DNA from: JACCUZ01 sp038246575
GTDB taxonomy: Bacteria > Actinomycetota > Actinomycetes > JACCUZ01
Direction of reading: 5' to 3'
NCBI GenBank assembly: GCA_038246575.1
Contig: JBBRVU010000064.1
Span: 1 to 19,759 of the forward strand
DNA: 19,759 nucleotides
A model generated the notes under the pieces. The model was not told the origin of the DNA, did no database searches, and saw only the letters and a list, made by a program, of their open reading frames with translations. Numbering within the stretch: position 1 is the first letter of the stretch; the number at the start of each line of letters is the position of its first letter. Of the stretch, positions 1 to 7,827 are shown one piece after another. The translations under genes were made by a program, and so were the position numbers.

Positions 1-618
1 CGAGCCGCCGAGGGTCACGGCGAAGCCGCACGTCGAGCACTGCGCCGGCGCTGCCTCGGCGATCGGGGTGTCGGGGCCACGTTCGCCGGAGTACCAGCGG
101 TCGACGGCGTCGTCGCGCCCGATGGGCGACAGCACGCGGACGCGCCCCAGGCCGAGCTCGTAGACAGCGACTCGGTCGGTGTCGTCATCGACGGCATCGG
201 CGGCGTCGGCCGCGGTGGCCGCGGTGGCCGAGGCGTAGCCCGGCTCGAGCCGGTCGTCGTCCTCGGCGGTGGGCAGCAGGTCACCGGCGCCCATGTCACC
301 GGGAGCCAACCGCTCGCTCCAGGGCAGCCACTCGGGCGACTGCACGGCTTCGTCGCCGGGCAGCAGCACGACCTCGCAGACGGTGGCGGCCTTCGACCGG
401 GAGACGCGGGCGAGGGATACCGACCAGTGCCAGCCGCGGTAAGCCGGGTCGAGGCAGGCGAAGCGGTGGGCGGCCAAGCGCTCGGCCTCCATGTCCACCC
501 CGAGGTGGTCGCCCACGTGGGCGACGCCGGCGGTCTCCTCCGCTGCCGCTCGCGCGACGTCCACGGCGGCAGAGAGGACGGCGTCAGCAGCGGGGCGGCG
601 CGCGGTGGTGGTGGTCAC
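1..618 (-). CDS. DUF3027 family protein (C-terminus cut by window edge)
   Basis: A conserved actinobacterial protein of unknown function, cytosolic as far as can be seen. The visible 206 codons read VTTTTARRPAADAV from a GTG at 618. The family's recognisable blocks follow: GYRGW-like YRGWHWSVSLARV, then TVCEVVLLPG, PEWLPWSERL and GDLLP. A low-complexity Ala/Asp linker lies around 185-240. Near the edge come RWYSGE, AAPAQCSTCGF and a GG turn. The Cys-x-x-Cys pair suggests metal binding in the family's C-terminal part, which is only partly present. The GTG was chosen because the protein aligns from there with the family's N-terminus and because a -10-like hexamer sits 7 nt upstream, leaving no room for a Shine-Dalgarno site. 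It diverges from the MFS gene, an arrangement I recall from other actinomycetes. No biochemical function can be assigned. Confidence 0.85.
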   Translation of the reverse strand, partial: MTTTTARRPAADAVLSAAVDVARAAAEETAGVAHVGDHLGVDMEAERLAAHRFACLDPAYRGWHWSVSLARVSRSKAATVCEVVLLPGDEAVQSPEWLPWSERLAPGDMGAGDLLPTAEDDDRLEPGYASATAATAADAADAVDDDTDRVAVYELGLGRVRVLSPIGRDDAVDRWYSGERGPDTPIAEAAPAQCSTCGFAVTLGGS

Positions 619-631
619 GGCAGCGATTGTC
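619..631 (-). promoter_or_regulatory. Candidate leaderless promoter of the DUF3027 gene
   Basis: On the minus strand GACAAT (626-631) ends 7 nt before the GTG at 618, so a transcript would start at or next to the start codon. No convincing -35 was found. The call rests on the hexamer and on the same arrangement recurring at other genes in the window. Confidence 0.4.
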
Positions 632-680
632 CCTCATGGCCCGGGACGGCGCGAGTCGAGCGCCCGGGAGTGCGGGCAGG

Positions 681-2084
681 ATGGGGGTCGTGCGGGAGCA
701 ACGGCGAGCTGAGCGGCAGGAGCGCACGGAGCGCTCGGAGCCGCGTCGCTCCGCCCCCCAGGGCAGCCGGCGTCGGCGCATCGCTGGCGCGAGCCGGGGC
801 GCAGCCCGGCGCGGGAGGGCAGCCGCCACGCACACCCGGTCGGGCGCCCTGCGTACCGCCCGAGGGATCCGCCGGGTCACCCACTCCAAGGGGGCCGGCG
901 AGTCGGGTCTGGGCCGGCTCATCGAGCTGCACGCGGTGAACACCGCCGGTGACGCCATGGTGGCGGTCGCACTCGCCAACACGCTGTTCTTCTCGGTGCC
1001 CACCGGTGAGGCGCGGGGTCGGGTGGCGCTCTACCTGTTGATCACGATGGCGCCGTTCGCGGTGATGGCACCGCTGATCGGTCCGCTGCTGGACCGGTTC
1101 CGGCACGGCCGCCGCTACGCGATCGCCACGACGATGCTGGCGCGCTGCTTCACCGCCTGGGTGCTGGCCGGGGCGGTGGTCGACGAGACCCTCGCGTTGT
1201 ACCCCGCCGCGTTCGCCACTCTCGTCGCGTCGAAGGCGTACGGCGTCTCACGCTCGGCCGCAGCACCACGATTGCTTCCCGAGGGCGGGAGCCTGGTCTC
1301 GTCCAACGCGCGGATCTCGCTGGCCGGGATCATCTCCGGTGCCGTCGGGGCCGGGTTGGCCGCCGCGCTGTCGTTCATCGGTCCGCAATGGTCGCTGCGG
1401 GTGGCCTTCTTCGTCTTCCTCGCCGGCATGGTGCTGGCCCTGCGGCTGCCGCCCAAGGTCGACTCCACCATCGGCGAGACGCCGACGACGCTGTCGCTGG
1501 ACGACACCGGGCCGATCCCTCGCAAGATCAGCGTGGGCCGGGTCATGGTCACCGCGTTGCGGGCCAACGGATCTCTTCGCGCCTTCTCGGGTTTCCTCAC
1601 GATGTTCCTCGCCTTCCTGCTGCGCGAGAAGCCGGTGGGAGGCCTCGACGACACCGTGGCCATCGGGCTGGTCGTCGCCTCGGCCGCGGTGGGCAGCTTC
1701 ATCGGCACCAGCATCGGCGCCCGCCTGCGCACGCGTGCTCCCGAGGCCGTCATCGTCGTGGTCCTGCTGGTCGTCGCAGTTGCGGCGACCGCGGGCGCCT
1801 TCTTCTACGGCGTCACGAGCGTGATCGCCGTGGCGCTCGCCGCGGGGCTGGCCCAGTCCCTGGGCAAGCTGTCGCTGGACGCGATCGTGCAGCGCGACGT
1901 ACCGGAGGAGATCCGGACCTCGGCGTTCGCCCGGTCCGAGACGCTGCTGCAGCTGTCCTGGGTGATCGGCGGTGGGGTCGGGGTGGCCCTGCCCTTGGAC
2001 GGGTCGCTCGGGCTGGGGTTGGCTGCCCTCGGGCTGGTCATCATGGTGGGGGTCACTCTTCGCGGGATGGCCCGACGCACCTGA
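681..2084 (+). CDS. MFS transporter with long basic N-terminus
   Basis: A membrane protein of the major facilitator superfamily; substrate unknown. It opens with about 75 Arg-rich residues (MGVVREQRRAERQERTER and on), predicted cytosolic. The first membrane segments follow (LIELHAVNTAGDAMVAVALA), then the MFS loop signature LIGPLLDRFRHGRRYAIA between helices 2 and 3, and a run of hydrophobic helices to the end. The total is 467 residues from the ATG at 681. A GTG at 690 is equally possible, and a TTG at 627 also opens the frame, so the start is uncertain. Close relatives sit beside DUF3027 genes in other actinomycetes (recalled, not searched). It diverges from the DUF3027 gene and is followed after 20 nt by the aldo/keto reductase, probably in one transcript. 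Confidence 0.85.
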   Translation: MGVVREQRRAERQERTERSEPRRSAPQGSRRRRIAGASRGAARRGRAAATHTRSGALRTARGIRRVTHSKGAGESGLGRLIELHAVNTAGDAMVAVALANTLFFSVPTGEARGRVALYLLITMAPFAVMAPLIGPLLDRFRHGRRYAIATTMLARCFTAWVLAGAVVDETLALYPAAFATLVASKAYGVSRSAAAPRLLPEGGSLVSSNARISLAGIISGAVGAGLAAALSFIGPQWSLRVAFFVFLAGMVLALRLPPKVDSTIGETPTTLSLDDTGPIPRKISVGRVMVTALRANGSLRAFSGFLTMFLAFLLREKPVGGLDDTVAIGLVVASAAVGSFIGTSIGARLRTRAPEAVIVVVLLVVAVAATAGAFFYGVTSVIAVALAAGLAQSLGKLSLDAIVQRDVPEEIRTSAFARSETLLQLSWVIGGGVGVALPLDGSLGLGLAALGLVIMVGVTLRGMARRT

Positions 2085-2104
2085 CGGCACGACGAGGAGG
2101 ACCC

Positions 2105-2965
2105 GTGGAGACACGACGGCTGGGACGACTGGGACACCAGAGCTCGGTGCTGGTCTACGGCGCAGCGGCCCTGGGCGGGGTGACCCAGGACGTCGCCGAC
2201 CGATCGGTGCAGGAGGCGCTCGACGCCGGCATCAACCACTTCGATGTCGCCGCCAGCTACGGCGACGCCGAGCTGCGGCTGGGGCCGTGGATGCCCCGGA
2301 TCCGCGATCAGGTGTTCCTCGCGACCAAGACGGAGGAACGGGGCGCGGAGGGCGCCTGGGCAGAGATCAACCGGTCGCTGGAGCGCCTGCAGACCGACCG
2401 GGTGGACCTGCTCCAGCTGCACGCCATCGGCGATGTCGCGGAGCTGGACCAGGCCACCGGCCGAGGCGGTGCTCTCGAGGGCGCACTGCGTGCAGTCGAC
2501 GAGGGCCTGGTCGGCGCGGTCGGCATCACCGGACACGGCCACGACGCCCCGGCCACCCACCTCGAGGCACTCAAGCGGCACCCGTTCGCGACCGTCCTGA
2601 GCCCGATGAATCTGGTGCTGCACCGCGACCCGGCCTACCGGGCCGCCTTCGAGGCCCTGGTCGAGGAGGTCGGCCGTCAGGACGCCGGGCTGATGATCAT
2701 CAAGACCGTGGCCCGGCAGAACTGGAAGGCCGAAGCACGCTACGACACCTGGTACGAGCCGCTGGACGACCAGCGGACCATCACTGCAGCTGTCTCCTGG
2801 GCCCTGGCGCTCCCCGTCGCCACGGGCATCGCGACTCCCGGCGACGTGCGGCTGCTGAAGATGGTGGTCGCGGCCGAGCGGGACCGGATCGGGGTGGACG
2901 AGGCTGCGAGCGTTCTCGGGGCCGAGGCGGCGTACAGCTCACCGTTCCTCGACATGCCCTGGTAG
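2105..2965 (+). CDS. Aldo/keto reductase family oxidoreductase
   Basis: A predicted cytosolic NAD(P)H-dependent reductase with a TIM-barrel fold, 286 residues; substrate unknown. The catalytic tetrad of the superfamily is visible: Asp47 (HFDVAASYG), Tyr52, Lys75 (LATKTEER) and His106 (LLQLHAIGD). The barrel continues through GLVGAVGITGHG and GLMIIKTVARQ to a helical C-terminus ending FLDMPW. The start is GTG, chosen because the spacer holds GAGGAGG at 2094-2100, an optimal ribosome binding site five bases upstream. The 20-nt gap after the MFS stop codon suggests co-transcription. Substrate specificity of this superfamily cannot be read from sequence alone. Confidence 0.88.
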   Translation: METRRLGRLGHQSSVLVYGAAALGGVTQDVADRSVQEALDAGINHFDVAASYGDAELRLGPWMPRIRDQVFLATKTEERGAEGAWAEINRSLERLQTDRVDLLQLHAIGDVAELDQATGRGGALEGALRAVDEGLVGAVGITGHGHDAPATHLEALKRHPFATVLSPMNLVLHRDPAYRAAFEALVEEVGRQDAGLMIIKTVARQNWKAEARYDTWYEPLDDQRTITAAVSWALALPVATGIATPGDVRLLKMVVAAERDRIGVDEAASVLGAEAAYSSPFLDMPW

Positions 2966-2985
2966 GGAACTAATCGGTCAAATCC

Positions 2986-3014
2986 CTGTCAGAAGGGCGC
3001 TCATCCCCGATAGT
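2986..3014 (+). promoter_or_regulatory. Candidate leaderless promoter of the phosphoesterase-nuclease gene
   Basis: CTGTCA (2986-2991) and GATAGT (3009-3014) are separated by 17 nt and resemble -35 and -10 boxes. The -10 ends 6 nt before the GTG at 3021, so the mRNA would begin at the start codon. The short gap after the reductase gene is visibly less GC-rich than its surroundings, which supports a promoter. Confidence 0.45.
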
Positions 3015-3020
3015 GGCCCG

Positions 3021-5162
3021 GTGTCCATCGCGTCGCCGCTTCGCCTCCGGCTCATCCTGCCCACTCTGCTGCTCGCGCTGCTGCTCCCCGCTGCCGCGCC
3101 CACGCCTGCTGCGGCGACGGAGAGCTGCACCGACACCCCGACCCCGGGGTACATCGCGCGGGTCTGCCTGATCTCGCCGGAGACCGGGGCGCCGCTGGGT
3201 GGCACGGTCGACATCTCGGCCCGGGTCGAGATCGTGTCGGCGACCGTCCCGGCACCGAACGTCAGCAAGGTCATCTTCCGCTACCGGGACGACTACCTGC
3301 TCAGCGACCACGACGCGCCCTTCGACATGCGCTGGCAGACCACCCGGCTGGTCGACGGCACCGGGTCCTTCGAGATCCGGGCCCGGCTATCCGACGACGT
3401 CGTCGCCCTGCACACGGTGCCGCTCACCCTGGCCAACGGCGTGACGACGGTGCCCGCGACGTTCAAGACGTTCGACGTACGCCGGGGAACCACACCCGCG
3501 CCGGGCGCCCGGTTCCGGGTGGCGGCCGTGGGCGACGCGGCGGACGGCTCGGACCGCGAGGAGGCGGTAGCCAGCTCGATCGCCTCGTGGTCGCCCAACC
3601 TGATGCTCTACCTCGGCGACGTCTACGAGCGGGGGTCGGCGTTCGAGTTCGACAACTGGTACGCCAACCCGGCCGGCATCGGACGTTTCCGCGACATCAC
3701 CAACCCCACCGTCGGGAACCACGAGTACCTCACACCAGGCGCGGCCGGCTACTTCGACCACTGGGGCAACGTGCCGCGCTACTACAGCGTGGACGTGGCC
3801 GGCTGGCACATCGCGACCATCGACTCCTCCGACGACTTCGGCCAGCTGCGCCCGGGCACGGCCCAGTACGACTGGCTCGCCGCGGACCTCGCCGCCAACC
3901 GCTCGCACTGCACGCTCGTCTACATGCACCACCCGCGCTACGCGGTCGCCGAGGGTGGCGGCCGCGCCGGCCTGTCGAAGGTGTGGTCCCTCCTCGCGGA
4001 CCGCCGAGTGACCCTGGCGGTCGCGGGGCACGCTCACCACTACGAGCGGTGGCAGCCGCTGAACAGCTCGGGCGGGCTCGACCCGCGCGGCGTGACCCAG
4101 CTCGTCGCCGGCGCCGGCGGGCACGAGCTGACGCCTCCGGTCCTGTCCGACTCCCGGCTCGCGTCCGCGGTCACCGAGGTGGGCGCGATGCGACTGGACC
4201 TCGGACCCGAGGACGCCGGGTTCGGCTACGTCTCGGTGACCGGCGAGATGCGTGACGGCGGCACGATCGGCTGCAAGAGCAGCGGCGACACGCTCCCCCC
4301 GACAACCCCCTCGGGCCTGCTGGCCACCCCGACATCGACGTCGACCGCGCAGCTGTCCTGGCAGCCCTCGACCGACCAGTTCTCCTCGGTCGCCGGCTAC
4401 CGGCTGCGCCGCAACGGCGCCGTGGTCGCCACTCTCGGCGCGGACTCCACGACGTACACCGAGACCAGCTTGGCGAGTGCGAAGACCTACTCCTGGACCG
4501 TCGACGCGTTCGACACGTCGGACAACTACTCGGAGCAGTCGAGCCCGGCCGCCACGACGATGCCTGGGTCTACGGTTCGGCAGATCTCCAGCCGCAAGCT
4601 GCTGCGGTCGCTGAAGGTTCGCAAGGAGACCAGCAAGGGTTTCCGTCGTTCGAAGTTCCGCACCTGGGTCGATGCCGACGGCGACCGCTGCAACACCCGC
4701 AGCGAGGTCCTGCTGGCCGAGGCCAAGAAGCCGCCGACCCTGTTGCCGCCGTGCCGACTGACCGGCGGCCGCTGGTACTCCCGCTACGACGGGGTCGGGA
4801 CCAACAAGCGGTCAGCGGTGGGGATCGAGCACCTCGTGCCACTGCAGGAGGTCTGGCAGTCCGGTGCCCGACGCTGGAGAGCCTCCAGCCGCAAAGCCTT
4901 TGCCAACGATCTGAGCTACCAGCCGACGCTGAACGTCGCGACCAAGCGGGTGCTGCGCGCCCGCGGCACCTCGGAGCCGCAGCGCTGGCTGCCACCACGC
5001 AAGTCGACGCGGTGTTCCTACGAGGCGCAGTGGGTTGCGGTCAAGTGGCGTTGGCGGCTGGCCCTGGACAAGGCCGAGCGCAAGTTCCTGGTGAAGTCGC
5101 TGCGCAGGTGCGGGTGGCCCGAGGTCGAGAAGCCGGCCCGCCCGTCCATCAAGCGCCGCTAG
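3021..5162 (+). CDS. Secreted metallophosphoesterase-FN3-HNH nuclease-like fusion protein
   Basis: A 713-residue exported protein. Residues 1-33 form a signal peptide (basic start, LLLALLLPAAA core, Ala-rich cleavage region). Residues about 45-155 look like an Ig-type beta-sandwich. A calcineurin-like metallophosphoesterase domain spans about 163-400 with the family motifs in order: GD 171-172, GDVYE 199-203, GNHEY 232-236, HHP 303-305 and GHAHHYER 336-343. A fibronectin type III domain follows (about 428-513). The last part (about 525-700) resembles actinobacterial secreted HNH/DUF1524-type nucleases: TWVDADGDRCNTR, EHLVPL 603-608, FAND and RWLPP are present. However, the Asp before the active-site His is Glu603, and the Asn of the usual N-x-S-K-G segment is Leu645. 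Cys557, 578, 665 and 697 could form disulfides. Likely roles are extracellular phosphate or nucleic-acid scavenging; this is inference. The GTG start lacks a Shine-Dalgarno site but fits a leaderless promoter. Confidence 0.85.
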   Translation: MSIASPLRLRLILPTLLLALLLPAAAPTPAAATESCTDTPTPGYIARVCLISPETGAPLGGTVDISARVEIVSATVPAPNVSKVIFRYRDDYLLSDHDAPFDMRWQTTRLVDGTGSFEIRARLSDDVVALHTVPLTLANGVTTVPATFKTFDVRRGTTPAPGARFRVAAVGDAADGSDREEAVASSIASWSPNLMLYLGDVYERGSAFEFDNWYANPAGIGRFRDITNPTVGNHEYLTPGAAGYFDHWGNVPRYYSVDVAGWHIATIDSSDDFGQLRPGTAQYDWLAADLAANRSHCTLVYMHHPRYAVAEGGGRAGLSKVWSLLADRRVTLAVAGHAHHYERWQPLNSSGGLDPRGVTQLVAGAGGHELTPPVLSDSRLASAVTEVGAMRLDLGPEDAGFGYVSVTGEMRDGGTIGCKSSGDTLPPTTPSGLLATPTSTSTAQLSWQPSTDQFSSVAGYRLRRNGAVVATLGADSTTYTETSLASAKTYSWTVDAFDTSDNYSEQSSPAATTMPGSTVRQISSRKLLRSLKVRKETSKGFRRSKFRTWVDADGDRCNTRSEVLLAEAKKPPTLLPPCRLTGGRWYSRYDGVGTNKRSAVGIEHLVPLQEVWQSGARRWRASSRKAFANDLSYQPTLNVATKRVLRARGTSEPQRWLPPRKSTRCSYEAQWVAVKWRWRLALDKAERKFLVKSLRRCGWPEVEKPARPSIKRR

Positions 5163-5205
5163 CCAGCTGGCGCACCACGGCGCGCCCCCCCTTGCCCCCT
5201 GTGTT

Positions 5206-5259
5206 CCATGATCGGAGACGGACCGCGGTCTAGAAGCCGCAGCCCGTCTCCGATCATGG
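5206..5259. terminator. Perfect 16-bp inverted repeat between convergent genes, probable bidirectional terminator
   Basis: The arms CCATGATCGGAGACGG (5206-5221) and its exact reverse complement (5244-5259) flank a 22-nt loop. They lie between the stop codons of two convergent genes. There is no T-tract, which is common for actinobacterial intrinsic terminators. The GATCATG core recurs in the repeats near 18941 and 19002. Confidence 0.6.
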
Positions 5260-5324
5260 CGCGGGGGGCGGCGGGGCCGGGGTGGCGGCTGGCAGCGCTG
5301 CTCGCGCAGAAGCCCGAGGCCCGG

Positions 5325-5828
5325 TCAACAGACCTGGCGGAGGCGGCCGGTCGCAAGGTCGAAGATGAAGCCGCCGACGACCACTGCGCCGAGGTAGGGC
5401 CACGAACGGACCCGCTGCACATCGGCGCGCAACGCGGCTTCCTGGTCGTCGGTCGTGAGGAAGGAGATGCTGCGCGTGTCGGGTCCGCCAGCGGCCGTGA
5501 TCGCTGCATGGACGTCGCCCTCCTCGGACGCACTCGCCATCCGGCAGTTGGTGTGCGCCACGACCATGACCCGTTCGACGCCCAGCAGGTAGGACGCAAG
5601 GACGAGGGTGCGCAGCACGTCGTCGGTAACCCGGGCCCCGGCGTTGCGCAGGATCTTGGCGTCACCCGGAGCGAGTCCTAGCATCGCCAGCGGGTCGACC
5701 CGCGAGTCCATGCAGGTGAGGACACCAAGGCCCTTCGCCGCCCTGGGCTCGAGGGCAGCAAGCTCGGACCCGGGGTTGTAGGCGGCGTTCGCGGTCAGGA
5801 CGTCGTCGAAGGTGGCATCGGTCGGCAC
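5325..5828 (-). CDS. Beta-class carbonic anhydrase
   Basis: Interconverts CO2 and bicarbonate in the cytosol using a zinc ion; 167 residues, the usual size of the short actinobacterial beta class. The zinc ligands and catalytic dyad are visible: Cys39-Met-Asp41-Ser-Arg43 in VLTCMDSRVDP, then His92 and Cys95 in VVAHTNCRM. RNAGARVTDDVLRTL is typical of the family. The GTG at 5828 is the start that gives the expected N-terminus, and a -10-like hexamer lies 7 nt upstream. It has its own promoter rather than reading through from proC, which ends 45 nt upstream. The gene is convergent with the phosphoesterase-nuclease gene across the inverted repeat. Confidence 0.92.
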   Translation of the reverse strand: MPTDATFDDVLTANAAYNPGSELAALEPRAAKGLGVLTCMDSRVDPLAMLGLAPGDAKILRNAGARVTDDVLRTLVLASYLLGVERVMVVAHTNCRMASASEEGDVHAAITAAGGPDTRSISFLTTDDQEAALRADVQRVRSWPYLGAVVVGGFIFDLATGRLRQVC

Positions 5829-5835
5829 GGCCGGC

Positions 5836-5841
5836 AGTCTA
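5836..5841 (-). promoter_or_regulatory. Candidate -10 element of the leaderless carbonic anhydrase gene
   Basis: TAGACT on the minus strand ends 7 nt before the GTG at 5828. No ribosome binding site fits in between. The -35 is not evident. Confidence 0.4.
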
Positions 5842-5873
5842 GGCCGGGAGCGCGTCTGGCCCCAGCTCCGGGA

Positions 5874-6671
5874 TCAGCCGCCGGCGAGCTCGCGGCCGCG
5901 GTCCCGCGCGGCCTCCAGCGCCGAGAGCATCGCCGCGCGCACGCCGTGGTTCTCCAGCTCGCGGATCGCGTTGATGGTCGTGCCGGCCGGTGAGGTCACG
6001 GCCTCGCGCAAGGTCACCGGGTGCTCTCCCGAGTCGCGCAACATGACCGCGGAGCCGATCGCCGTCTGCACGATGAGGTCGTGGGCGACCTGGCGCGGCA
6101 GGCCGAGCAGGATGCCGGCGTCGATCATCGCCTCGACGAGGTAGAAGAAGTACGCCGGTCCGCTGCCGGACAGCGCCGTCACGGCATCCTGCTGTGACTC
6201 CGGGACCCGGATCGTGCGCCCGACCGGCCGGAAGATCTCCTCGGTGCGGGACAGGTGCTCCTCACCGGCGTGCGCGCCGGCCGAGATCGCGCTCATCGCC
6301 TCGTCGACCAGGACCGGGGTGTTCGACATGACCCGCACGACCGGGACACCGGCCGGCAGCCGGCCCTCGATGAATGCCGTCGTGATGCCGGCCGCAGCGG
6401 AGACGACCAGCTGGCCGCCGGCGAGGTGATCGGCCAGCTCCTCGAGCAGGGCACCCATGTCCTGCGGCTTGACGGTGAGGATCAGCGTGTCGGCCGCGGC
6501 CGCAGCCTCGGTGTTGGACAGGACCTGCACTCCGTAACGGTCCCGGAGGGCCTCGGCCCGCTCCGCGCGACGGGCGCTGGCCACGACCTCGTCCGGCGAT
6601 GTGCCGCTGCGCAGCATCCCCGACAGCAGGGCCTCGCCCATCTTCCCGGTTCCCAGTACCGCGATCGGCAT
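5874..6671 (-). CDS. proC: Pyrroline-5-carboxylate reductase
   Basis: The last step of proline biosynthesis: reduces pyrroline-5-carboxylate (P5C) to L-proline with NAD(P)H in the cytosol. It has 265 residues, normal for the family. The N-terminal Rossmann motif is VLGTGKMG (residues 5-12). VMSNTPVLVDEA and the SGSGPAYFF active-site segment follow, and the C-terminal domain carries TSPAGTTINAIRELE. The ATG at 6671 begins exactly at the Rossmann strand. A longer in-frame opening upstream would overlap the proline dehydrogenase gene and was rejected. AAGGGG, which overlaps the preceding stop codon, serves as ribosome binding site. Only 5 nt separate the two genes, so they are almost certainly one operon with translational coupling. 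Confidence 0.95.
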   Translation of the reverse strand: MPIAVLGTGKMGEALLSGMLRSGTSPDEVVASARRAERAEALRDRYGVQVLSNTEAAAAADTLILTVKPQDMGALLEELADHLAGGQLVVSAAAGITTAFIEGRLPAGVPVVRVMSNTPVLVDEAMSAISAGAHAGEEHLSRTEEIFRPVGRTIRVPESQQDAVTALSGSGPAYFFYLVEAMIDAGILLGLPRQVAHDLIVQTAIGSAVMLRDSGEHPVTLREAVTSPAGTTINAIRELENHGVRAAMLSALEAARDRGRELAGG

Positions 6672-6676
6672 GGCGG

Positions 6677-7606
6677 CTACCCCTTCGTCGCGAGCGACCG
6701 CAGGAAGAACGCGAGGTTCGCCGGCCGCTCGGCCATCCGGCGCACGAGATAGCCGTACCACTCGTTGCCGTAAGGCACGTAGACCCGCATCCGCTGCCCC
6801 TGGGCCGCCAGCCGGTCCTGCTCGTTCGGCCGGATGCCGTAGAGCATCTGGAACTCATAGCTGTCCTTGGCCCGGTCCGTCTGCTGGGCCAGCTCCTCAG
6901 TGATGGCGACCAGCCGCGGGTCGTGGGTCGCGACCATGGGGTAGCCCGGCCCCTCCATCAGCACCTTGAGGGCGCGGACGTAAGCGGCGTCGACGTCGCG
7001 CTTGCCCTGGAAGGCGACCGACTCAGGCTGCTTGTAGGCGCCCTTGCACAGCCGCACCCTCGAGCCCTCGTGGGCCAGGTCGCGGCAGTCGGCGACGGTG
7101 CGGTGCAGGTATGCCTGCAGCACCGCCCCTGTCTCCGGGAAGTCACCACGCAGGTCGCGCAGGATCGACAGGGTCGAGTCGGTCGTGGTGTGGTCCTCCA
7201 TGTCGAGGGTCACGGTGGTGCCCGCCGCTCGCGCGGCCTCGCAGATGGCGTAGGCGTTGTCCAGCGCGACCTTCTCGCCGTCGCCGGGCAACGCCTGACC
7301 CACCGCCGAGAGCTTGAGCGACACCTCCGTGGCGGGGGTGAGCCCGCCGTCGGTGAGCAGCTTGAGCAGTCGCAGGTAGGCGTCGCGCGTCGTCGTGGCC
7401 TGCTCGATGTCGAGAGTGTCCTCACCGAGATGGTCCATCGAGGCGAGCAAGCCCCGGTCCACGAGCCCTCGGGTGGAGGCCACCGCCTCGTCGGCACTCG
7501 TCCCCGCGACGAATCGCGCCACCACGGAGCGGGACACCGGGGCGGTCTCCACCACATGGCGGATGCGCGCACTCCGGGACATCGACAGCAGGACTCGCCG
7601 CAGCAC
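6677..7606 (-). CDS. Proline dehydrogenase (monofunctional, FAD-dependent)
   Basis: Oxidises L-proline to P5C, passing electrons through FAD towards the respiratory chain; 309 residues, the size of stand-alone bacterial enzymes rather than bifunctional PutA. Family features are visible along the barrel: EVSLKLSAVGQ, TLDMEDHTTTD, VRLCKGAYKQP, THDPRL, YEFQMLYGIR and the C-terminal VYVPYGNEWYGYLVRR, whose Arg pair binds the proline carboxylate. The GTG at 7606 gives the usual VLRRVLL opening and has GAGGAGG about 10 nt upstream; an ATG at 7582 is the alternative. It is the first gene of an operon with proC. No P5C dehydrogenase gene is present in the window. The 5' region holds a 27-bp perfect inverted repeat. 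Confidence 0.93.
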   Translation of the reverse strand: MLRRVLLSMSRSARIRHVVETAPVSRSVVARFVAGTSADEAVASTRGLVDRGLLASMDHLGEDTLDIEQATTTRDAYLRLLKLLTDGGLTPATEVSLKLSAVGQALPGDGEKVALDNAYAICEAARAAGTTVTLDMEDHTTTDSTLSILRDLRGDFPETGAVLQAYLHRTVADCRDLAHEGSRVRLCKGAYKQPESVAFQGKRDVDAAYVRALKVLMEGPGYPMVATHDPRLVAITEELAQQTDRAKDSYEFQMLYGIRPNEQDRLAAQGQRMRVYVPYGNEWYGYLVRRMAERPANLAFFLRSLATKG

Positions 7607-7654
7607 GGGTGGATGACCTCCTCATCGGCGACCGGATCGTCGCCCTGTCCACTG

Positions 7655-7681
7655 CGTTGCACGGCCGCTCGCCGTGCAACG
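7655..7681. promoter_or_regulatory. Perfect 11-bp inverted repeat upstream of proline dehydrogenase (operator or 5' UTR hairpin)
   Basis: CGTTGCACGGC (7655-7665) and its exact reverse complement (7671-7681) flank the 5-nt loop CGCTC. On the minus strand a possible -10, TAGCCT (7687-7692), ends 5 nt before it, so the repeat would cover the transcription start of the proline dehydrogenase operon. That position suits a repressor operator or an RNA hairpin. The divergent transporter starts 146 nt away. Confidence 0.55.
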
Positions 7682-7777
7682 GGCACAGGCTAACCGGCCC
7701 CCGGCCGGCCGGCCGACCGCCTCGTTTCAGCCAGGTTTCGCCTGATCACGACGGGGCATTCCTGCGCCAGCCTTTTT

Positions 7778-7798
7778 GGCACCGCGGGGCGCGGTGCC
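7778..7798. promoter_or_regulatory. Perfect 8-bp inverted repeat in the transporter upstream region
   Basis: GGCACCGC (7778-7785) and GCGGTGCC (7791-7798) flank GGGGC. It lies 29 nt before the transporter's ATG, directly after a run of five T. The T run is on the wrong side for a plus-strand terminator. It may be a 5' UTR hairpin or protein-binding site. The rest of 7607-7827 shows no gene. Confidence 0.4.
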
Positions 7799-7827
7799 GG
7801 TGAGTCACGGGGCAACGGGAGACTGCC

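Noticed and set aside
186..240. GGC/GCC-rich tandem-like stretch in the first gene
   Set aside because: It encodes an Ala/Asp-rich linker in frame; repetitive codons explain it and no separate DNA element is needed.
5208..5681. Plus-strand frame over the inverted repeat and carbonic anhydrase
   Set aside because: It begins inside the hairpin and runs antisense to the zinc-binding motifs of carbonic anhydrase; composition is that of a shadow.
7701..7715. GGCC-rich run ahead of the proline operon, considered as an operator
   Set aside because: CCGG/GGCC repeats occur by chance in this base composition and show no defined dyad or spacing.
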